A stretch of DNA of 64,000 nucleotides, taken from positions 62,001 through 126,000 of the forward strand of contig JBPXJS010000009.1 in NCBI GenBank assembly GCA_051715425.1. The letters are read 5' to 3'. Below, one piece after another: positions 35,682-44,249 of this stretch. The DNA comes from JAJTFA01 sp051715425 (GTDB taxonomy: Bacteria > Bacteroidota > Bacteroidia > UKL13-3). Under the pieces are notes generated by a model. It was not told the DNA's origin and made no database searches. It saw only the letters and a program-made list of their open reading frames with translations. The translations under genes and the position numbers were made by a program. Each line of letters opens with the position of its first letter. The stretch's first letter is position 1.

Positions 35682-36999
35682 CGTTTTCCAGTTGTTTAAC
35701 GGAAGCTAAAGTATGCATTTTCTCAAACACTTTGCGCCATGGTTCCCAACCTTCTTCGCGCCCAAGGTTAGAATTGTGCCAGATACTGATAAACAAACCA
35801 CCTGCTTTTTGTACTTCGTTCATTAATTGTTCGGTAAGTATGCTGGCCTGCTCAGCTGTAAGTTTCATGCCGTTGCGCAAGGCGGTATCCATTACCACAG
35901 GCGAGTAAACCAGTAATTCTGAGTTGGTATCGTTTTCCGGGTTGTAAAAATAAAACGGCTTACAGGTTGATGCCCTGAACCCGCAAATATTGCTGTAGCC
36001 CATGGAATAATCGGCAGTAAAACCGGCCTCCGCTAATACCTGATATGTTTGTGGTAAACGAAAACGCAAAAAGTGCTGGCGACTCATACTTACCTGATGT
36101 TGAAGCAATTTTTCGAGTTTAGTTTTTTCTTCCTCCAGCAGATTTGTTTGATCTGTGCTATGGTAGGATGGGTGAAGGCCAATCGGAAATTCCTGTGAAA
36201 TTTTATGCAATGTTTGGCGCATCAACGGATCGTCAGGATTGATATTTTTATCGTACGAAGTTCCGCTTTTCATCAACACAAAATACTGGAGCGGCACCTG
36301 ATTGGTTAAAGCCATTTGCCGGATAAAACCGTAGGTATCATAAGGATCCCTTTCAAACCCAAACATACTTTTCAATTGGGTAAATGTATCGGCTAACCGT
36401 AGTTGCAATATGGATTTGGTTAGTTTGCCCAATTGCCTGCCCAAACCAATCCCGATATAACGGTAGGCAAAATCAATATCAATGGTGCTTAATGGTTCAA
36501 ACCGGGTTTCTTTTATTTCAAAATCACTGAATTGTTGTTTCAGGTGGTAAACAAGTTGTTGCACCCAGCAGTCTACCAATGGAACAGAAAGAAACTGCTC
36601 TTTATAAGCAAGGCTGGCGTGGTGATCGAAGCGTCCGTGTGCATCAGAGGTTGTAGTGTGGTATTCTTCATAACGGCTTAACAACCAGAAAGCGGCTGAA
36701 AAAATATCAAAAGGAACGGGATCGCTGTTTTGTTCAAAAAAATAAAAGCGCCACCATTTTTCCTGTTTAACTGTAATTTGCTGAGGGGTAATTCCTGTTT
36801 CCCATAAAAGGCCGTGAGGAATAATGGTTAAGGCATGCTCCACCTGCCTCTTGCTGTAATTAATTTTTGTTCCCTGATGGGTTAAAAAAGCCTCAAAATC
36901 ATTTGTAAGCGAATAAGTTGCCCCCATTCTGCAACTCAATAATTCCTTAAGAATATATTGCAGCCGCAGACTGTCTTTATCGCTATAAATCAGAATCAT
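35674..36999 (-). CDS. Polysaccharide deacetylase-like protein with DUF7033-type N-terminus
   Basis: A 441-residue protein. The N-terminal 110 residues look like the DUF7033 module common in this phylum. The rest follows a NodB-like TIM barrel with STIDIDFAYRY (metal Asp pair), FPIGLHPSYHST (His motif), FLRFRLPQTYQVLAEAGFTA and LFISIWHNSNLG. This suggests a glycan de-N-acetylase or a related hydrolase. No signal peptide is evident, so it may be cytosolic. It is translated together with the FemAB-like gene. Confidence 0.7.
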   Translation of the reverse strand: MILIYSDKDSLRLQYILKELLSCRMGATYSLTNDFEAFLTHQGTKINYSKRQVEHALTIIPHGLLWETGITPQQITVKQEKWWRFYFFEQNSDPVPFDIFSAAFWLLSRYEEYHTTTSDAHGRFDHHASLAYKEQFLSVPLVDCWVQQLVYHLKQQFSDFEIKETRFEPLSTIDIDFAYRYIGIGLGRQLGKLTKSILQLRLADTFTQLKSMFGFERDPYDTYGFIRQMALTNQVPLQYFVLMKSGTSYDKNINPDDPLMRQTLHKISQEFPIGLHPSYHSTDQTNLLEEEKTKLEKLLQHQVSMSRQHFLRFRLPQTYQVLAEAGFTADYSMGYSNICGFRASTCKPFYFYNPENDTNSELLVYSPVVMDTALRNGMKLTAEQASILTEQLMNEVQKAGGLFISIWHNSNLGREEGWEPWRKVFEKMHTLASVKQLENGD

Positions 37000-37068
37000 G
37001 TTTGATGCAAGTTAATAAAATACGGAATATTTATTTTTTCAACCGATAAGCCATTAATTTGCAGCCCT

Positions 37069-38541
37069 ATGAGCGAAGAGTTATTCAAAAAGGTGGTGAG
37101 CCATGCCAAAGAGTATGGATTTGTTTTCCCTTCAAGTGAAATATATGACGGCCTTGGAGCTGTGTATGATTATGGCCAGAACGGTGCCGAGTTGAAAAAT
37201 AACCTGCGAACTTACTGGTGGAAAGCCATGGTGCAAATGCATGAGAATATTGTAGGTATTGATGCAGCTATTTTTATGCACCCTCAGGTATGGAAAGCCA
37301 GCGGACATGTGGACGGATTCAGCGATCCGATGATTGATAACAAGGATTCGAAAAAACGTTACAGGGCAGATCAGTTGTTGGAAGATAAGATAACAAGGTA
37401 TGAGAAAGATGGCAAAACCAATAAGGCCGAAGAATTACAGGCTGCACTGGACAAAGCCATGCTGGATACAGATCTGGCCGCATTGAAGGACCTTATAGTT
37501 AACCATGAGATTGCCTGCCCTATTAGCGGCACCCGCAACTGGACAGATGTACGCCAGTTTAACCTGATGTTTTCTACGGAGATGGGTGCCATGGCCGAGG
37601 GTGCTGATAAAGTTTACCTCAGGCCTGAAACAGCCCAGGGTATTTTTGTGAATTTCCTTAACGTGCAAAAAACCGGAAGAATGAAAATTCCTTTTGGTAT
37701 TGCCCAAACAGGTAAAGCTTTCCGTAACGAAATTATTGCCCGCCAGTTTATTATGCGTATGCGCGAGTTTGAACAAATGGAAATGCAGTTTTTTGTTCGC
37801 CCCGGCACACAAAAATTATGGTACGAGCATTGGAAAGAAGCCAGAATGAACTGGCATAAAAAATTGGGTTTTGGCGATAACAAATACCGCTTCCATGATC
37901 ATGTGAAACTGGCACATTATGCTGATGCTGCAGTAGATATTGAGTTTGATTTTCCATTTGGTTTTAAAGAAATGGAAGGAATTCACAGCCGCACCGATTT
38001 TGATTTGAGAAACCACCAGGAACTATCAGGGAAAAAACTTCAGTATTTTGATAACGATGTGGATGAAAGCACCGGTAAACCTTATGGAAATTATATTCCT
38101 TATGTAGTGGAAACTTCTATTGGGCTGGACAGGTTGTTCCTTGCTACTTTATGTGCATCATACAAAGAAGAAGAAGTGGGCGAAGGAGATAAAAAAGATA
38201 CACGGGTGGTATTAAACCTGCCACCTCAGCTTGCACCATATAAAGTGGCCATTTTTCCGCTTACCAAAAAAGACGGGCTTCCCGAAAAGGCAGAGCAGAT
38301 TATGAATGAGCTGCGCACCGATTACAATTGTTTTTACGAAGAAAAAGATGCCATTGGTAAACGCTACCGCAGGCAGGATGCCCTGGGTACACCTTTCTGC
38401 ATTACGGTTGACCACGATACATTAAACGACAATACAGTTACCATTCGCTACCGCGATACCATGCAACAGGAGAGAATCCCTGTTGAACGTATTGGAGAAA
38501 TAATTGCCGCAGAAACCAGCTGGAAAAAACTCCTGGCATAG
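37069..38541 (+). CDS. glyS: Glycyl-tRNA synthetase (dimeric class II type)
   Basis: Charges tRNA-Gly. The 490 residues match the single-chain alpha2 enzyme: EYGFVFPSSEIYDGLGAVYD at 12-31, RPETAQGIFVNF, motif 2 FRNEIIARQFIMRMREFEQM, motif 3 around VETSIGLDRLFLATL, and a C-terminal anticodon-binding domain (KVAIFPLTKKDGLPEKAEQI). A TTAATTTG element ends 7 nt before the ATG, suggesting a very short leader, though no TTTG is placed well upstream. Confidence 0.95.
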   Translation: MSEELFKKVVSHAKEYGFVFPSSEIYDGLGAVYDYGQNGAELKNNLRTYWWKAMVQMHENIVGIDAAIFMHPQVWKASGHVDGFSDPMIDNKDSKKRYRADQLLEDKITRYEKDGKTNKAEELQAALDKAMLDTDLAALKDLIVNHEIACPISGTRNWTDVRQFNLMFSTEMGAMAEGADKVYLRPETAQGIFVNFLNVQKTGRMKIPFGIAQTGKAFRNEIIARQFIMRMREFEQMEMQFFVRPGTQKLWYEHWKEARMNWHKKLGFGDNKYRFHDHVKLAHYADAAVDIEFDFPFGFKEMEGIHSRTDFDLRNHQELSGKKLQYFDNDVDESTGKPYGNYIPYVVETSIGLDRLFLATLCASYKEEEVGEGDKKDTRVVLNLPPQLAPYKVAIFPLTKKDGLPEKAEQIMNELRTDYNCFYEEKDAIGKRYRRQDALGTPFCITVDHDTLNDNTVTIRYRDTMQQERIPVERIGEIIAAETSWKKLLA

Positions 38542-38565
38542 TCGGGCTCCTTCTGTTTTAGTATA

Positions 38566-39345
38566 TTGCCATTAAATAGTCATCCTATCAAACCAATTAT
38601 TTATTCGGCAATTGTTTTTTACCTTATGTTATTAGCCATTGTATGGCTGATGCCAGTTGGATTTAATGCCTGTGAAAAAGACAGTCTTGCATGCAAGCTG
38701 GCATATTGGTTTACTGAGTCGGCAGGAAAATATGGTACAGTTGGGATCATCATTTTTACCAGCTATTTTTATACAGTAAGTTTGGAACGCAAGCGCGATA
38801 AACTGTATACATTCCTTATTTCATTTGTTGCCTTATCTGCTTTTCTGGCTGTATTTGCTTATGGTAATGAGCACGGAACAAAAAAGCTGATTAAACTTCC
38901 CAGACCAAGCCACCTGTATATGGTGGAACAAACCGGTCAGCAGGTATTGCTTGATTCATTGTATAACCTCTCAAAAGACGAAAGGCAGATTGCTTTTAAA
39001 CAGCTTATTCAAAACAACCTGCAAACATTCAGTAAAATCGATGCGCGTGTGCTTGATCATTGGGTGGAAGAGTCGGGTTTTTCTTTTCCTTCAGGGCATT
39101 CATTTAATGCGTTTCTGCTTGCATCGGTGCTGGCTTTTAGCATCAGGCATATCAGAAGCAGGCCTGGCTTAAACAAGTATTTTATGATTCCCTTAATATG
39201 GGCTGTTGCGGTTGCTATTTCAAGGGTAGCCATCGGGGCACACTCTGCCCTTGATGTAAGTGTTGGCGGATTAATGGGGCTCGTTACAGGACTCACATTC
39301 TTGTATTTTGATACAACCAGAAAACTGATTATTCATAAAAAATAA
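38566..39345 (+). CDS. PAP2-family membrane phosphatase
   Basis: A 259-residue inner-membrane phosphatase for lipid-linked phosphates such as undecaprenyl or phosphatidic acid phosphates. The three PAP2 motifs are present: KLIKLPRP, SGFSFPSGHSFNAF and SRVAIGAHSALDVSVGG. The start is taken as TTG at 38566, 24 nt after glyS, because the first in-frame ATG (38626) would cut the first membrane helix in two. A 60-residue loop between the first two motifs is unusually long. Confidence 0.85.
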   Translation: MPLNSHPIKPIIYSAIVFYLMLLAIVWLMPVGFNACEKDSLACKLAYWFTESAGKYGTVGIIIFTSYFYTVSLERKRDKLYTFLISFVALSAFLAVFAYGNEHGTKKLIKLPRPSHLYMVEQTGQQVLLDSLYNLSKDERQIAFKQLIQNNLQTFSKIDARVLDHWVEESGFSFPSGHSFNAFLLASVLAFSIRHIRSRPGLNKYFMIPLIWAVAVAISRVAIGAHSALDVSVGGLMGLVTGLTFLYFDTTRKLIIHKK

Positions 39346-39348
39346 AGT

Positions 39349-40401
39349 ATGAACATTTTATACGGGGTACCTGGTGAAGGCATGGGCCACGCCACAAGAA
39401 GCAAAGTGGTGATTGATTTTTTATTAAAAGAAGGCCACAATGTGCAGGTGGTTTCCAGTGCAAGGGCTTACCAGTTTTTGCAAAAGCAGTTTGGCAACCG
39501 TGTGCATGAAATTAAAGGATTTCATTTCGCCTATAAAAACGCGCAGGTTTCTAAAGCCGGCACGTTTTGGTTAAACCTCAAATCAGCGCCACGTAACCTC
39601 GTGTTTAATTTTTCTAAATACCTCGCTATAGAAAAATCATTTAACCCCGATTTGGTTATCAGCGATTTTGAATCCTTTTCGTTTGTATTTGCCAAACACC
39701 ACCAGCTCCCCATTATCAGCATTGACAATATGCAGATTATGGACCGTTGCAAACTAAGTATTAAAATTCCTGCTACTGAAAAGGGTAATTATAACCTGGC
39801 AAAATCTATTGTACACGCCAAAGTACCCGGATGCGATCAATATTTTATTACCAGTTTTTTCGATGCTGCAGTTACCGGCAAAAAAACGCAACTGGTTCAG
39901 CCCATAGTGCGGGATGCCATTGTGCAGGCCAAGGTATCAGAAGCAAACCATGTCTTAATGTATCAAACCTCGGCCACGCTCAAAGCGGTAAAAGAGGTAT
40001 TGCATCAGGTGCCTGATATCACATTTTATGTGTATGGCATGAATAAGGATGAGCAGGATAAAAATGTGGTGTTTAAACCTTTCAGCGAAGAGGGGTTTAT
40101 TAAAGATTTTGCATCAGCCAAAGCTGCAATTGCCAACGGAGGTTTTTCATTTATCAGTGAGGCTGTTTACCTGAAAAAGCCTGTTTACTCTTTTCCAATT
40201 GTAAACCAGTTTGAGCAATTTATGAATGCTGCATATATTGAGCAATTGGGATATGGCAGGTTTTTTACCGGCCTCACAGCAGATTCTTTAAAAGCGTTTT
40301 TGTACGACCTTCCTGTATTTCAGAAAAACCTTTCCCAATACCGGCAAAAGGGCAATGAGGTATTGTTTAAACAGTTAAAGGCGTACCTGCAATCCTTGTA
40401 A
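39349..40401 (+). CDS. GT28-like glycosyltransferase (MJ1255/TIGR00661 type)
   Basis: A 350-residue GT-B protein: MNILYGVPGEGMGHATRSKV at the N-terminus (glycine loop as in MurG-like enzymes), DLVISDFESFSFVFAKHH, and the C-terminal donor region FASAKAAIANGGFSFISEAV. It fits the conserved MJ1255-type family, whose acceptor is not established. It begins 3 nt after the PAP2 gene, so the two may act on the same lipid-linked substrate. Confidence 0.8.
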   Translation: MNILYGVPGEGMGHATRSKVVIDFLLKEGHNVQVVSSARAYQFLQKQFGNRVHEIKGFHFAYKNAQVSKAGTFWLNLKSAPRNLVFNFSKYLAIEKSFNPDLVISDFESFSFVFAKHHQLPIISIDNMQIMDRCKLSIKIPATEKGNYNLAKSIVHAKVPGCDQYFITSFFDAAVTGKKTQLVQPIVRDAIVQAKVSEANHVLMYQTSATLKAVKEVLHQVPDITFYVYGMNKDEQDKNVVFKPFSEEGFIKDFASAKAAIANGGFSFISEAVYLKKPVYSFPIVNQFEQFMNAAYIEQLGYGRFFTGLTADSLKAFLYDLPVFQKNLSQYRQKGNEVLFKQLKAYLQSL

Positions 40402-40413
40402 ACCAAAATCACT

Positions 40414-40421
40414 TATCTTTG
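40414..40421 (+). promoter_or_regulatory. -7 box before the DUF2480 gene
   Basis: TATCTTTG, a perfect TAnnTTTG. No well-spaced TTTG is present; CTTG at 40395-40398 is only 16 nt upstream. The start would be about 40427, an 11-nt leader to the ATG at 40438. Confidence 0.4.
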
Positions 40422-40437
40422 TTCTTCATCTTAGCTA

Positions 40438-40959
40438 ATGTCTGATCAGCCTGAACTTATTGAAAACCGTGTAGCCAACAGTGGTTTGGTTACCATTAAC
40501 CTGGAAGATTATTTCCATCAGGGCGAGCGTGTGTTACTGGATATAAAACCCTGGCTGTTTCGCGAAATGATATTGAAAGAAAAAGAATTCCGGGAATACG
40601 TAAAACAGCATAACTGGGAACAATATGCAGGAAAAAATATAGCCTTTACCTGCACCACTGATGCCATTGTACCTACATGGGCTTATATGTTGCTGGCGGT
40701 TGCTGCCGAGCCTTTTGCCAACCGCTATGTGTTTGGTGATTTGCAAATGCTGGAAACCACCTTGTTTCAGGATGCACTGAATAAAATAGATTTAAATGAG
40801 CTAAAAGATGCGCGCGTTATTGTAAAAGGGTGTAGTGACGTGCCCGTTCCTGTTAGCGCATATGTAGAGATTACCCACAAACTTTCGCCTTACGTAAAAA
40901 GCATTATGTACGGAGAAGCATGCAGCAATGTGCCGGTGTGGAAGAAACGCAGCGTTTGA
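40438..40959 (+). CDS. DUF2480 family protein
   Basis: A 173-residue cytosolic protein of a family nearly confined to Bacteroidota, with no known function. Recognisable stretches: GLVTINLEDYFHQGERVLLD, DAIVPTWAYMLLAVAAEPFA and the C-terminal YGEACSNVPVWKKR. No catalytic motif is evident. It has its own -7 box and a terminator-like hairpin follows. Confidence 0.82.
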   Translation: MSDQPELIENRVANSGLVTINLEDYFHQGERVLLDIKPWLFREMILKEKEFREYVKQHNWEQYAGKNIAFTCTTDAIVPTWAYMLLAVAAEPFANRYVFGDLQMLETTLFQDALNKIDLNELKDARVIVKGCSDVPVPVSAYVEITHKLSPYVKSIMYGEACSNVPVWKKRSV

Positions 40960-41033
40960 TATCATAGAAATCTTATCCGAATCATTCAACTCCTCGTATT
41001 TTTTTGATAAAATGGGATGCAGCACCTGTAAAT

Positions 41034-41066
41034 AAAAAGGACAGACCGGTTTGGTCTGCCCCTTTT
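41034..41066 (+). terminator. Hairpin with T-run after the DUF2480 gene
   Basis: CAGACC and GGTCTG pair around a GGTTT loop. The outer AAAAGG and CCCCTTTT arms extend the stem with two mismatches. The element ends in TTTT. It lies 75 nt after the stop. Confidence 0.6.
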
Positions 41067-41075
41067 AACCACACT

Positions 41076-41177
41076 ATGAAAAAAACTCTAATAGAGTTCT
41101 CTGACAAAGTTAACGAAAAATGTGCTGATCATGTTTTGTTTGAACCTGTTGATGGGGAAATACTTACAAAAACGTGA
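41076..41177 (+). CDS. Possible 33-codon small ORF
   Basis: ATG at 41076, 10 nt after the hairpin, opens a 33-residue frame beginning MKKTLIEFSDKVNEK and ending ILTKT before TGA at 41175-41177. Within it AACTCT-AAT-AGAGTT (41084-41098) forms a small inverted repeat. There is no promoter between hairpin and ORF and no homologue I recognise. It may be part of a non-coding repeat and not a gene. Confidence 0.2.
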   Translation: MKKTLIEFSDKVNEKCADHVLFEPVDGEILTKT

Positions 41178-41181
41178 CAAA

Positions 41182-41562
41182 CTATTTCACAGCCACTACG
41201 GAAATCTCCACATTGGCATTAAGCGGAAGTTTTACCACCTGAACGGTTTCGCGTGCAGGAAAATTGCCACTAAAGAAGCTTCCATAAACTTCATTGATTT
41301 GTGCAAAATTGCCTAAATCGGTGCAGAATATGGTTGTTTTTACAATATTGGTTTCATCCATTCCCGCCTCTTTCAGGATAGCCATTACGTTTTCCATTAC
41401 TTTCCGGGTTTCGGCCTTAATATCGCTTTGTACCATCTCTCCGGTTTGGGCATCTTTGGCCACCTGTCCGGAAACATAAAGGGTATTGCCAATCAGGTTG
41501 GCGTGGCTGTAAGGCCCTATCGGAGCCGGTGCATTGCTGCTGGTGATGATTTTCTTTTCCAT
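41182..41562 (-). CDS. ridA: RidA/YjgF family enamine/imine deaminase
   Basis: Hydrolyses reactive 2-aminoacrylate-type enamines released by PLP enzymes. The 126 residues have the family core: SNAPAPIGPYSHANLIGNTL near the N-terminus, GEMVQSDIKAETRKVMENVM, TTIFCTDLGNFAQINEVYGS and FPARETVQVVKLPLNANVEI, where the conserved Arg binds the substrate carboxylate. The frame opens at 41682, but the -7 box at 41595-41602 and the family N-terminus fix the ATG at 41562 (MEKKIITSS). It is divergent from the dehydrogenase-like gene across 50 bp. Confidence 0.92.
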   Translation of the reverse strand: MEKKIITSSNAPAPIGPYSHANLIGNTLYVSGQVAKDAQTGEMVQSDIKAETRKVMENVMAILKEAGMDETNIVKTTIFCTDLGNFAQINEVYGSFFSGNFPARETVQVVKLPLNANVEISVVAVK

Positions 41563-41576
41563 GGGTTTTGCTTTAT

Positions 41577-41584
41577 TATCTTTG
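41577..41584 (+). promoter_or_regulatory. -7 box for the 3HCDH-like gene
   Basis: TATCTTTG, a perfect TAnnTTTG, 28 nt before the ATG at 41613. No TTTG is found at the standard distance (TTTC/CTTT only). It overlaps the ridA leader on the other strand. Confidence 0.4.
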
Positions 41585-41594
41585 TTTGAGGAAA

Positions 41595-41602
41595 CAAATT
41601 TA
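41595..41602 (-). promoter_or_regulatory. -7 box for ridA
   Basis: The minus strand reads TAAATTTG, a perfect TAnnTTTG, with a start expected about 41588 and a leader of about 26 nt to the ATG at 41562. The -33 box is not recognisable. Confidence 0.4.
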
Positions 41603-41612
41603 ACTTGCGCAT

Positions 41613-42296
41613 ATGAAGATTTTTGCACGTGGAGAAAAAATACGCACAGAAGAACTGAAAAATAAACTTTCATCGGTTTCATGTGAATGGGTGGTTATTG
41701 ATGACACAAATTTATCACAAATTGATTTAGAACCTTTTGATATCATTTTCGACCTGGATTTTGATGACCATCCGCACCAGCTAAAATATTATGCACCTTT
41801 AAAAAACAAACCCGTTTTTCTTTCGGCAGTTAAAACCCAACTGGCTAGGGTGGTTCACGATTACGGACGCAAACCGGAGTGCCACCTTTACGGAATAAAT
41901 GCCATTCCGGGGTTTTTAAACCGCTCGCTTTTGGAGGTTTCTGCCTATGATAAGGCAACACTTTCTTTTCTGGATGACACTTTGCAAAAACTGCAGGTAA
42001 AATACCAACTGGTTGATGACAGGGTAGGAATGGTTACCCCCAGAATTATTTTTATGATTATCAATGAGGCTTGTTTTACCGTTCAGGAAGGAACAGCCAA
42101 TATGCGCGATATTGACACCTCCATGAAACTGGGTACCAATTATCCGTTTGGGCCTTTTGAGTGGGCCGATAAAATTGGTATTAAACATGTGTACGAGACC
42201 CTTGAAGCACTTTATCAGGATACACATGATGAACGATACAAAATTTGCCCCCTGTTAAAAACACATTATCTGAAGGGAGAAGGGTTTTATTCATGA
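41613..42296 (+). CDS. 3-hydroxyacyl-CoA dehydrogenase-like protein with reduced N-terminal domain
   Basis: The C-terminal 100 of 227 residues are a clear 3HCDH C-domain: RIIFMIINEACFTVQEGTAN, IDTSMKLGTNYPFGPFEWAD, ERYKICPLLK. The N-terminal part is only about 120 residues, against about 180 in normal enzymes, and starts MKIFARGEKIRTEELKN without the GxGxxG NAD-binding loop. It may therefore bind CoA substrates without normal NAD use, or have a changed reaction. The stop overlaps the next gene's ATG (ATGA). Confidence 0.75.
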   Translation: MKIFARGEKIRTEELKNKLSSVSCEWVVIDDTNLSQIDLEPFDIIFDLDFDDHPHQLKYYAPLKNKPVFLSAVKTQLARVVHDYGRKPECHLYGINAIPGFLNRSLLEVSAYDKATLSFLDDTLQKLQVKYQLVDDRVGMVTPRIIFMIINEACFTVQEGTANMRDIDTSMKLGTNYPFGPFEWADKIGIKHVYETLEALYQDTHDERYKICPLLKTHYLKGEGFYS

Positions 42297-44245
42297 GGTT
42301 ATGGCTCATTTCTTTTGTGTTTCTGGTACACCTGGCAAATGCCCAGCATGCATGTGTGGAGGGAAAGGTAAAATTTTATCAAACCACCCTGGGTAAAGGC
42401 AATACCACCAATGAGCAAATACGCTTAATGGAAAAGGTTGATATGCGTTTTGCCCACCTTAATCTGCATATTGATACAACCAATACCTATATTTCTGCAG
42501 CTGTAAATCTGGTTTCCGAAATAAGGGAAACAACCGATACATTTCTTTTTGAGCTCCATCAAAACCTTGTAGTTGATTCAATATCCGGTTCAGCAGTTGA
42601 TACCTTTTACAGAAACCAACATACCGTTTATTGCATCTTAAACCGGGTTTATCTTCCATCAGAAAAAGTAGAGTTAACGGTGTTTTACAAAGGAACACCA
42701 CCCGATACTGCGCAATCGGCAGCAAGCACAGCCGGTTTTAACAATAAAGCTTCCCCAACTTATGGCAACAGAATCACGTGGTCGTTAAGCCAGCCTTATT
42801 CTGCATATGAGTGGTGGCCCTGCAAACAATCACTCCAGGATAAGCTCGATTCGGTATGGGTGTTTATTACCACCAGTGAAGCTAATACAGGTGCTTCCAA
42901 TGGTTTACTTACCCGCGTAGAAAATTTGCCCGGAGGTAAAAAAAGATACGAATGGAAATCGGCCTACCCCATTAGTTATTACCTCGTTTCGGTGGCAGTT
43001 GGAAATTATACAGAGCACCATCAATATGCCAGGCCGGTTGGTGCAACCGATTCGGTATTTATTCAGAATTTCGTTTACAGCAATCCTGCTGCTTTTACCA
43101 ATATACAAACCAACCTGCTTGCCACAAAGCCCATGCTGGAAGCGTTTTCCGAAAAATTTGGGTTGTATCCTTTTCATCTGGAAAAATACGGACACGCCAT
43201 GGCGCCTATTTCCGGAGGGATGGAACACCAAACCATGACCACGCAGGGTATTTTTACTTTTGATGTGGTTGCACACGAATTGGGTCACCAGTGGTTTGGT
43301 GATGCAGTTACCTGTGCAAGCTGGCAGGATATATGGCTTAATGAGGGGTTTGCTTCATACTGCGAGTATCTGGCATACGAGTTTCTTAATCCTTTAGAGG
43401 CACCTGATGTAATGAACCAGATGCACACCCAGGCAAGATTTAATACCCAGCTTAGTGTATGGGTGGATGACACAACAGATGTGGAGCGTATTTTTGATTA
43501 CCGAAACACCTATAGAAAAGGAGCGGCTATTTTGCATACCATCCGTTATGTGGTAAACAACGATTCTGTTTTTTTTCATGTGCTTAAAACGTATATAAAC
43601 CGGCATCGTTATGGAAATGCATCAGTAAGCCAGTTTAAGCAGATACTGGAAGAAGTAACTGCCATGGAGTTTGATTACTTTTTTGATCAATGGTATTACG
43701 CTAAAGGAATTCCCATTTTCTCCCTTAAATGGAACCAGGTGGGCAATGTATTTTATCTGGAATCAAAACAAAAAAACAGCGCATTAGCAGATACTACTTT
43801 GTTTACCATAGAAGTACCTTACCGACTGTATTATACCGGAGGCGATACCACCATTTACCTGCTGCATAACAGGCGGGTGGAGACTTATGCCGTTTATATG
43901 GACAAAACCATAAATGCCATTGAGCTTGATCCGGATAACCATATATTAAAGTGGGTTGATTCATTGAAAAAAGAAAGCGCCTGGGTGGGTTTAACTGACC
44001 TTGCCGTGGAAGAAAAAGGTAGGATTTACCCTAATCCTGTAAAAGATGAGTTTATTGTTTCAGGTTTAATATTCAACGAAGCAGATATACATATTACAGA
44101 TGTTTCCGGAAAAACGGTAATTAAAAAACACCGTAGTAAAAGCAATACAATTGGTGTGCATACATTGCCACCCGGCTGTTATTTTCTGCATGTGTTTATA
44201 CCTGATACCGGAATAAAACGCATATTCAAATTTATAAAACAATAG
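42293..44245 (+). CDS. Secreted M1-family metallopeptidase with T9SS sorting domain
   Basis: A zinc aminopeptidase of 650 residues exported by type IX secretion. The ATG at 42293 overlaps the previous stop and gives a signal peptide (MRLWLISFVFLVHLANAQ); the frame also opens at 42245, but without one. The exopeptidase motif appears as SGGMEHQTM, zinc site HELGH (328-332) with third ligand Glu351 in NEGF. From about residue 570 a T9SS type A domain follows (IYPNPVKDEFIVSG, DVSGKTVIKK, CYFLHV). It is likely a cell-surface enzyme for peptide uptake. It is co-transcribed with the M28 peptidase downstream. Confidence 0.9.
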   Translation: MRLWLISFVFLVHLANAQHACVEGKVKFYQTTLGKGNTTNEQIRLMEKVDMRFAHLNLHIDTTNTYISAAVNLVSEIRETTDTFLFELHQNLVVDSISGSAVDTFYRNQHTVYCILNRVYLPSEKVELTVFYKGTPPDTAQSAASTAGFNNKASPTYGNRITWSLSQPYSAYEWWPCKQSLQDKLDSVWVFITTSEANTGASNGLLTRVENLPGGKKRYEWKSAYPISYYLVSVAVGNYTEHHQYARPVGATDSVFIQNFVYSNPAAFTNIQTNLLATKPMLEAFSEKFGLYPFHLEKYGHAMAPISGGMEHQTMTTQGIFTFDVVAHELGHQWFGDAVTCASWQDIWLNEGFASYCEYLAYEFLNPLEAPDVMNQMHTQARFNTQLSVWVDDTTDVERIFDYRNTYRKGAAILHTIRYVVNNDSVFFHVLKTYINRHRYGNASVSQFKQILEEVTAMEFDYFFDQWYYAKGIPIFSLKWNQVGNVFYLESKQKNSALADTTLFTIEVPYRLYYTGGDTTIYLLHNRRVETYAVYMDKTINAIELDPDNHILKWVDSLKKESAWVGLTDLAVEEKGRIYPNPVKDEFIVSGLIFNEADIHITDVSGKTVIKKHRSKSNTIGVHTLPPGCYFLHVFIPDTGIKRIFKFIKQ

Positions 44246-44249
44246 TCCT

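Noticed and set aside
41563..41682. N-terminal extension of RidA that looks like a signal peptide (ending KSSYAQ)
   Set aside because: A perfect -7 box on the minus strand at 41595-41602 would start transcription inside it, the stretch overlaps the divergent dehydrogenase-like gene, and RidA proteins begin at MEKK-type starts.
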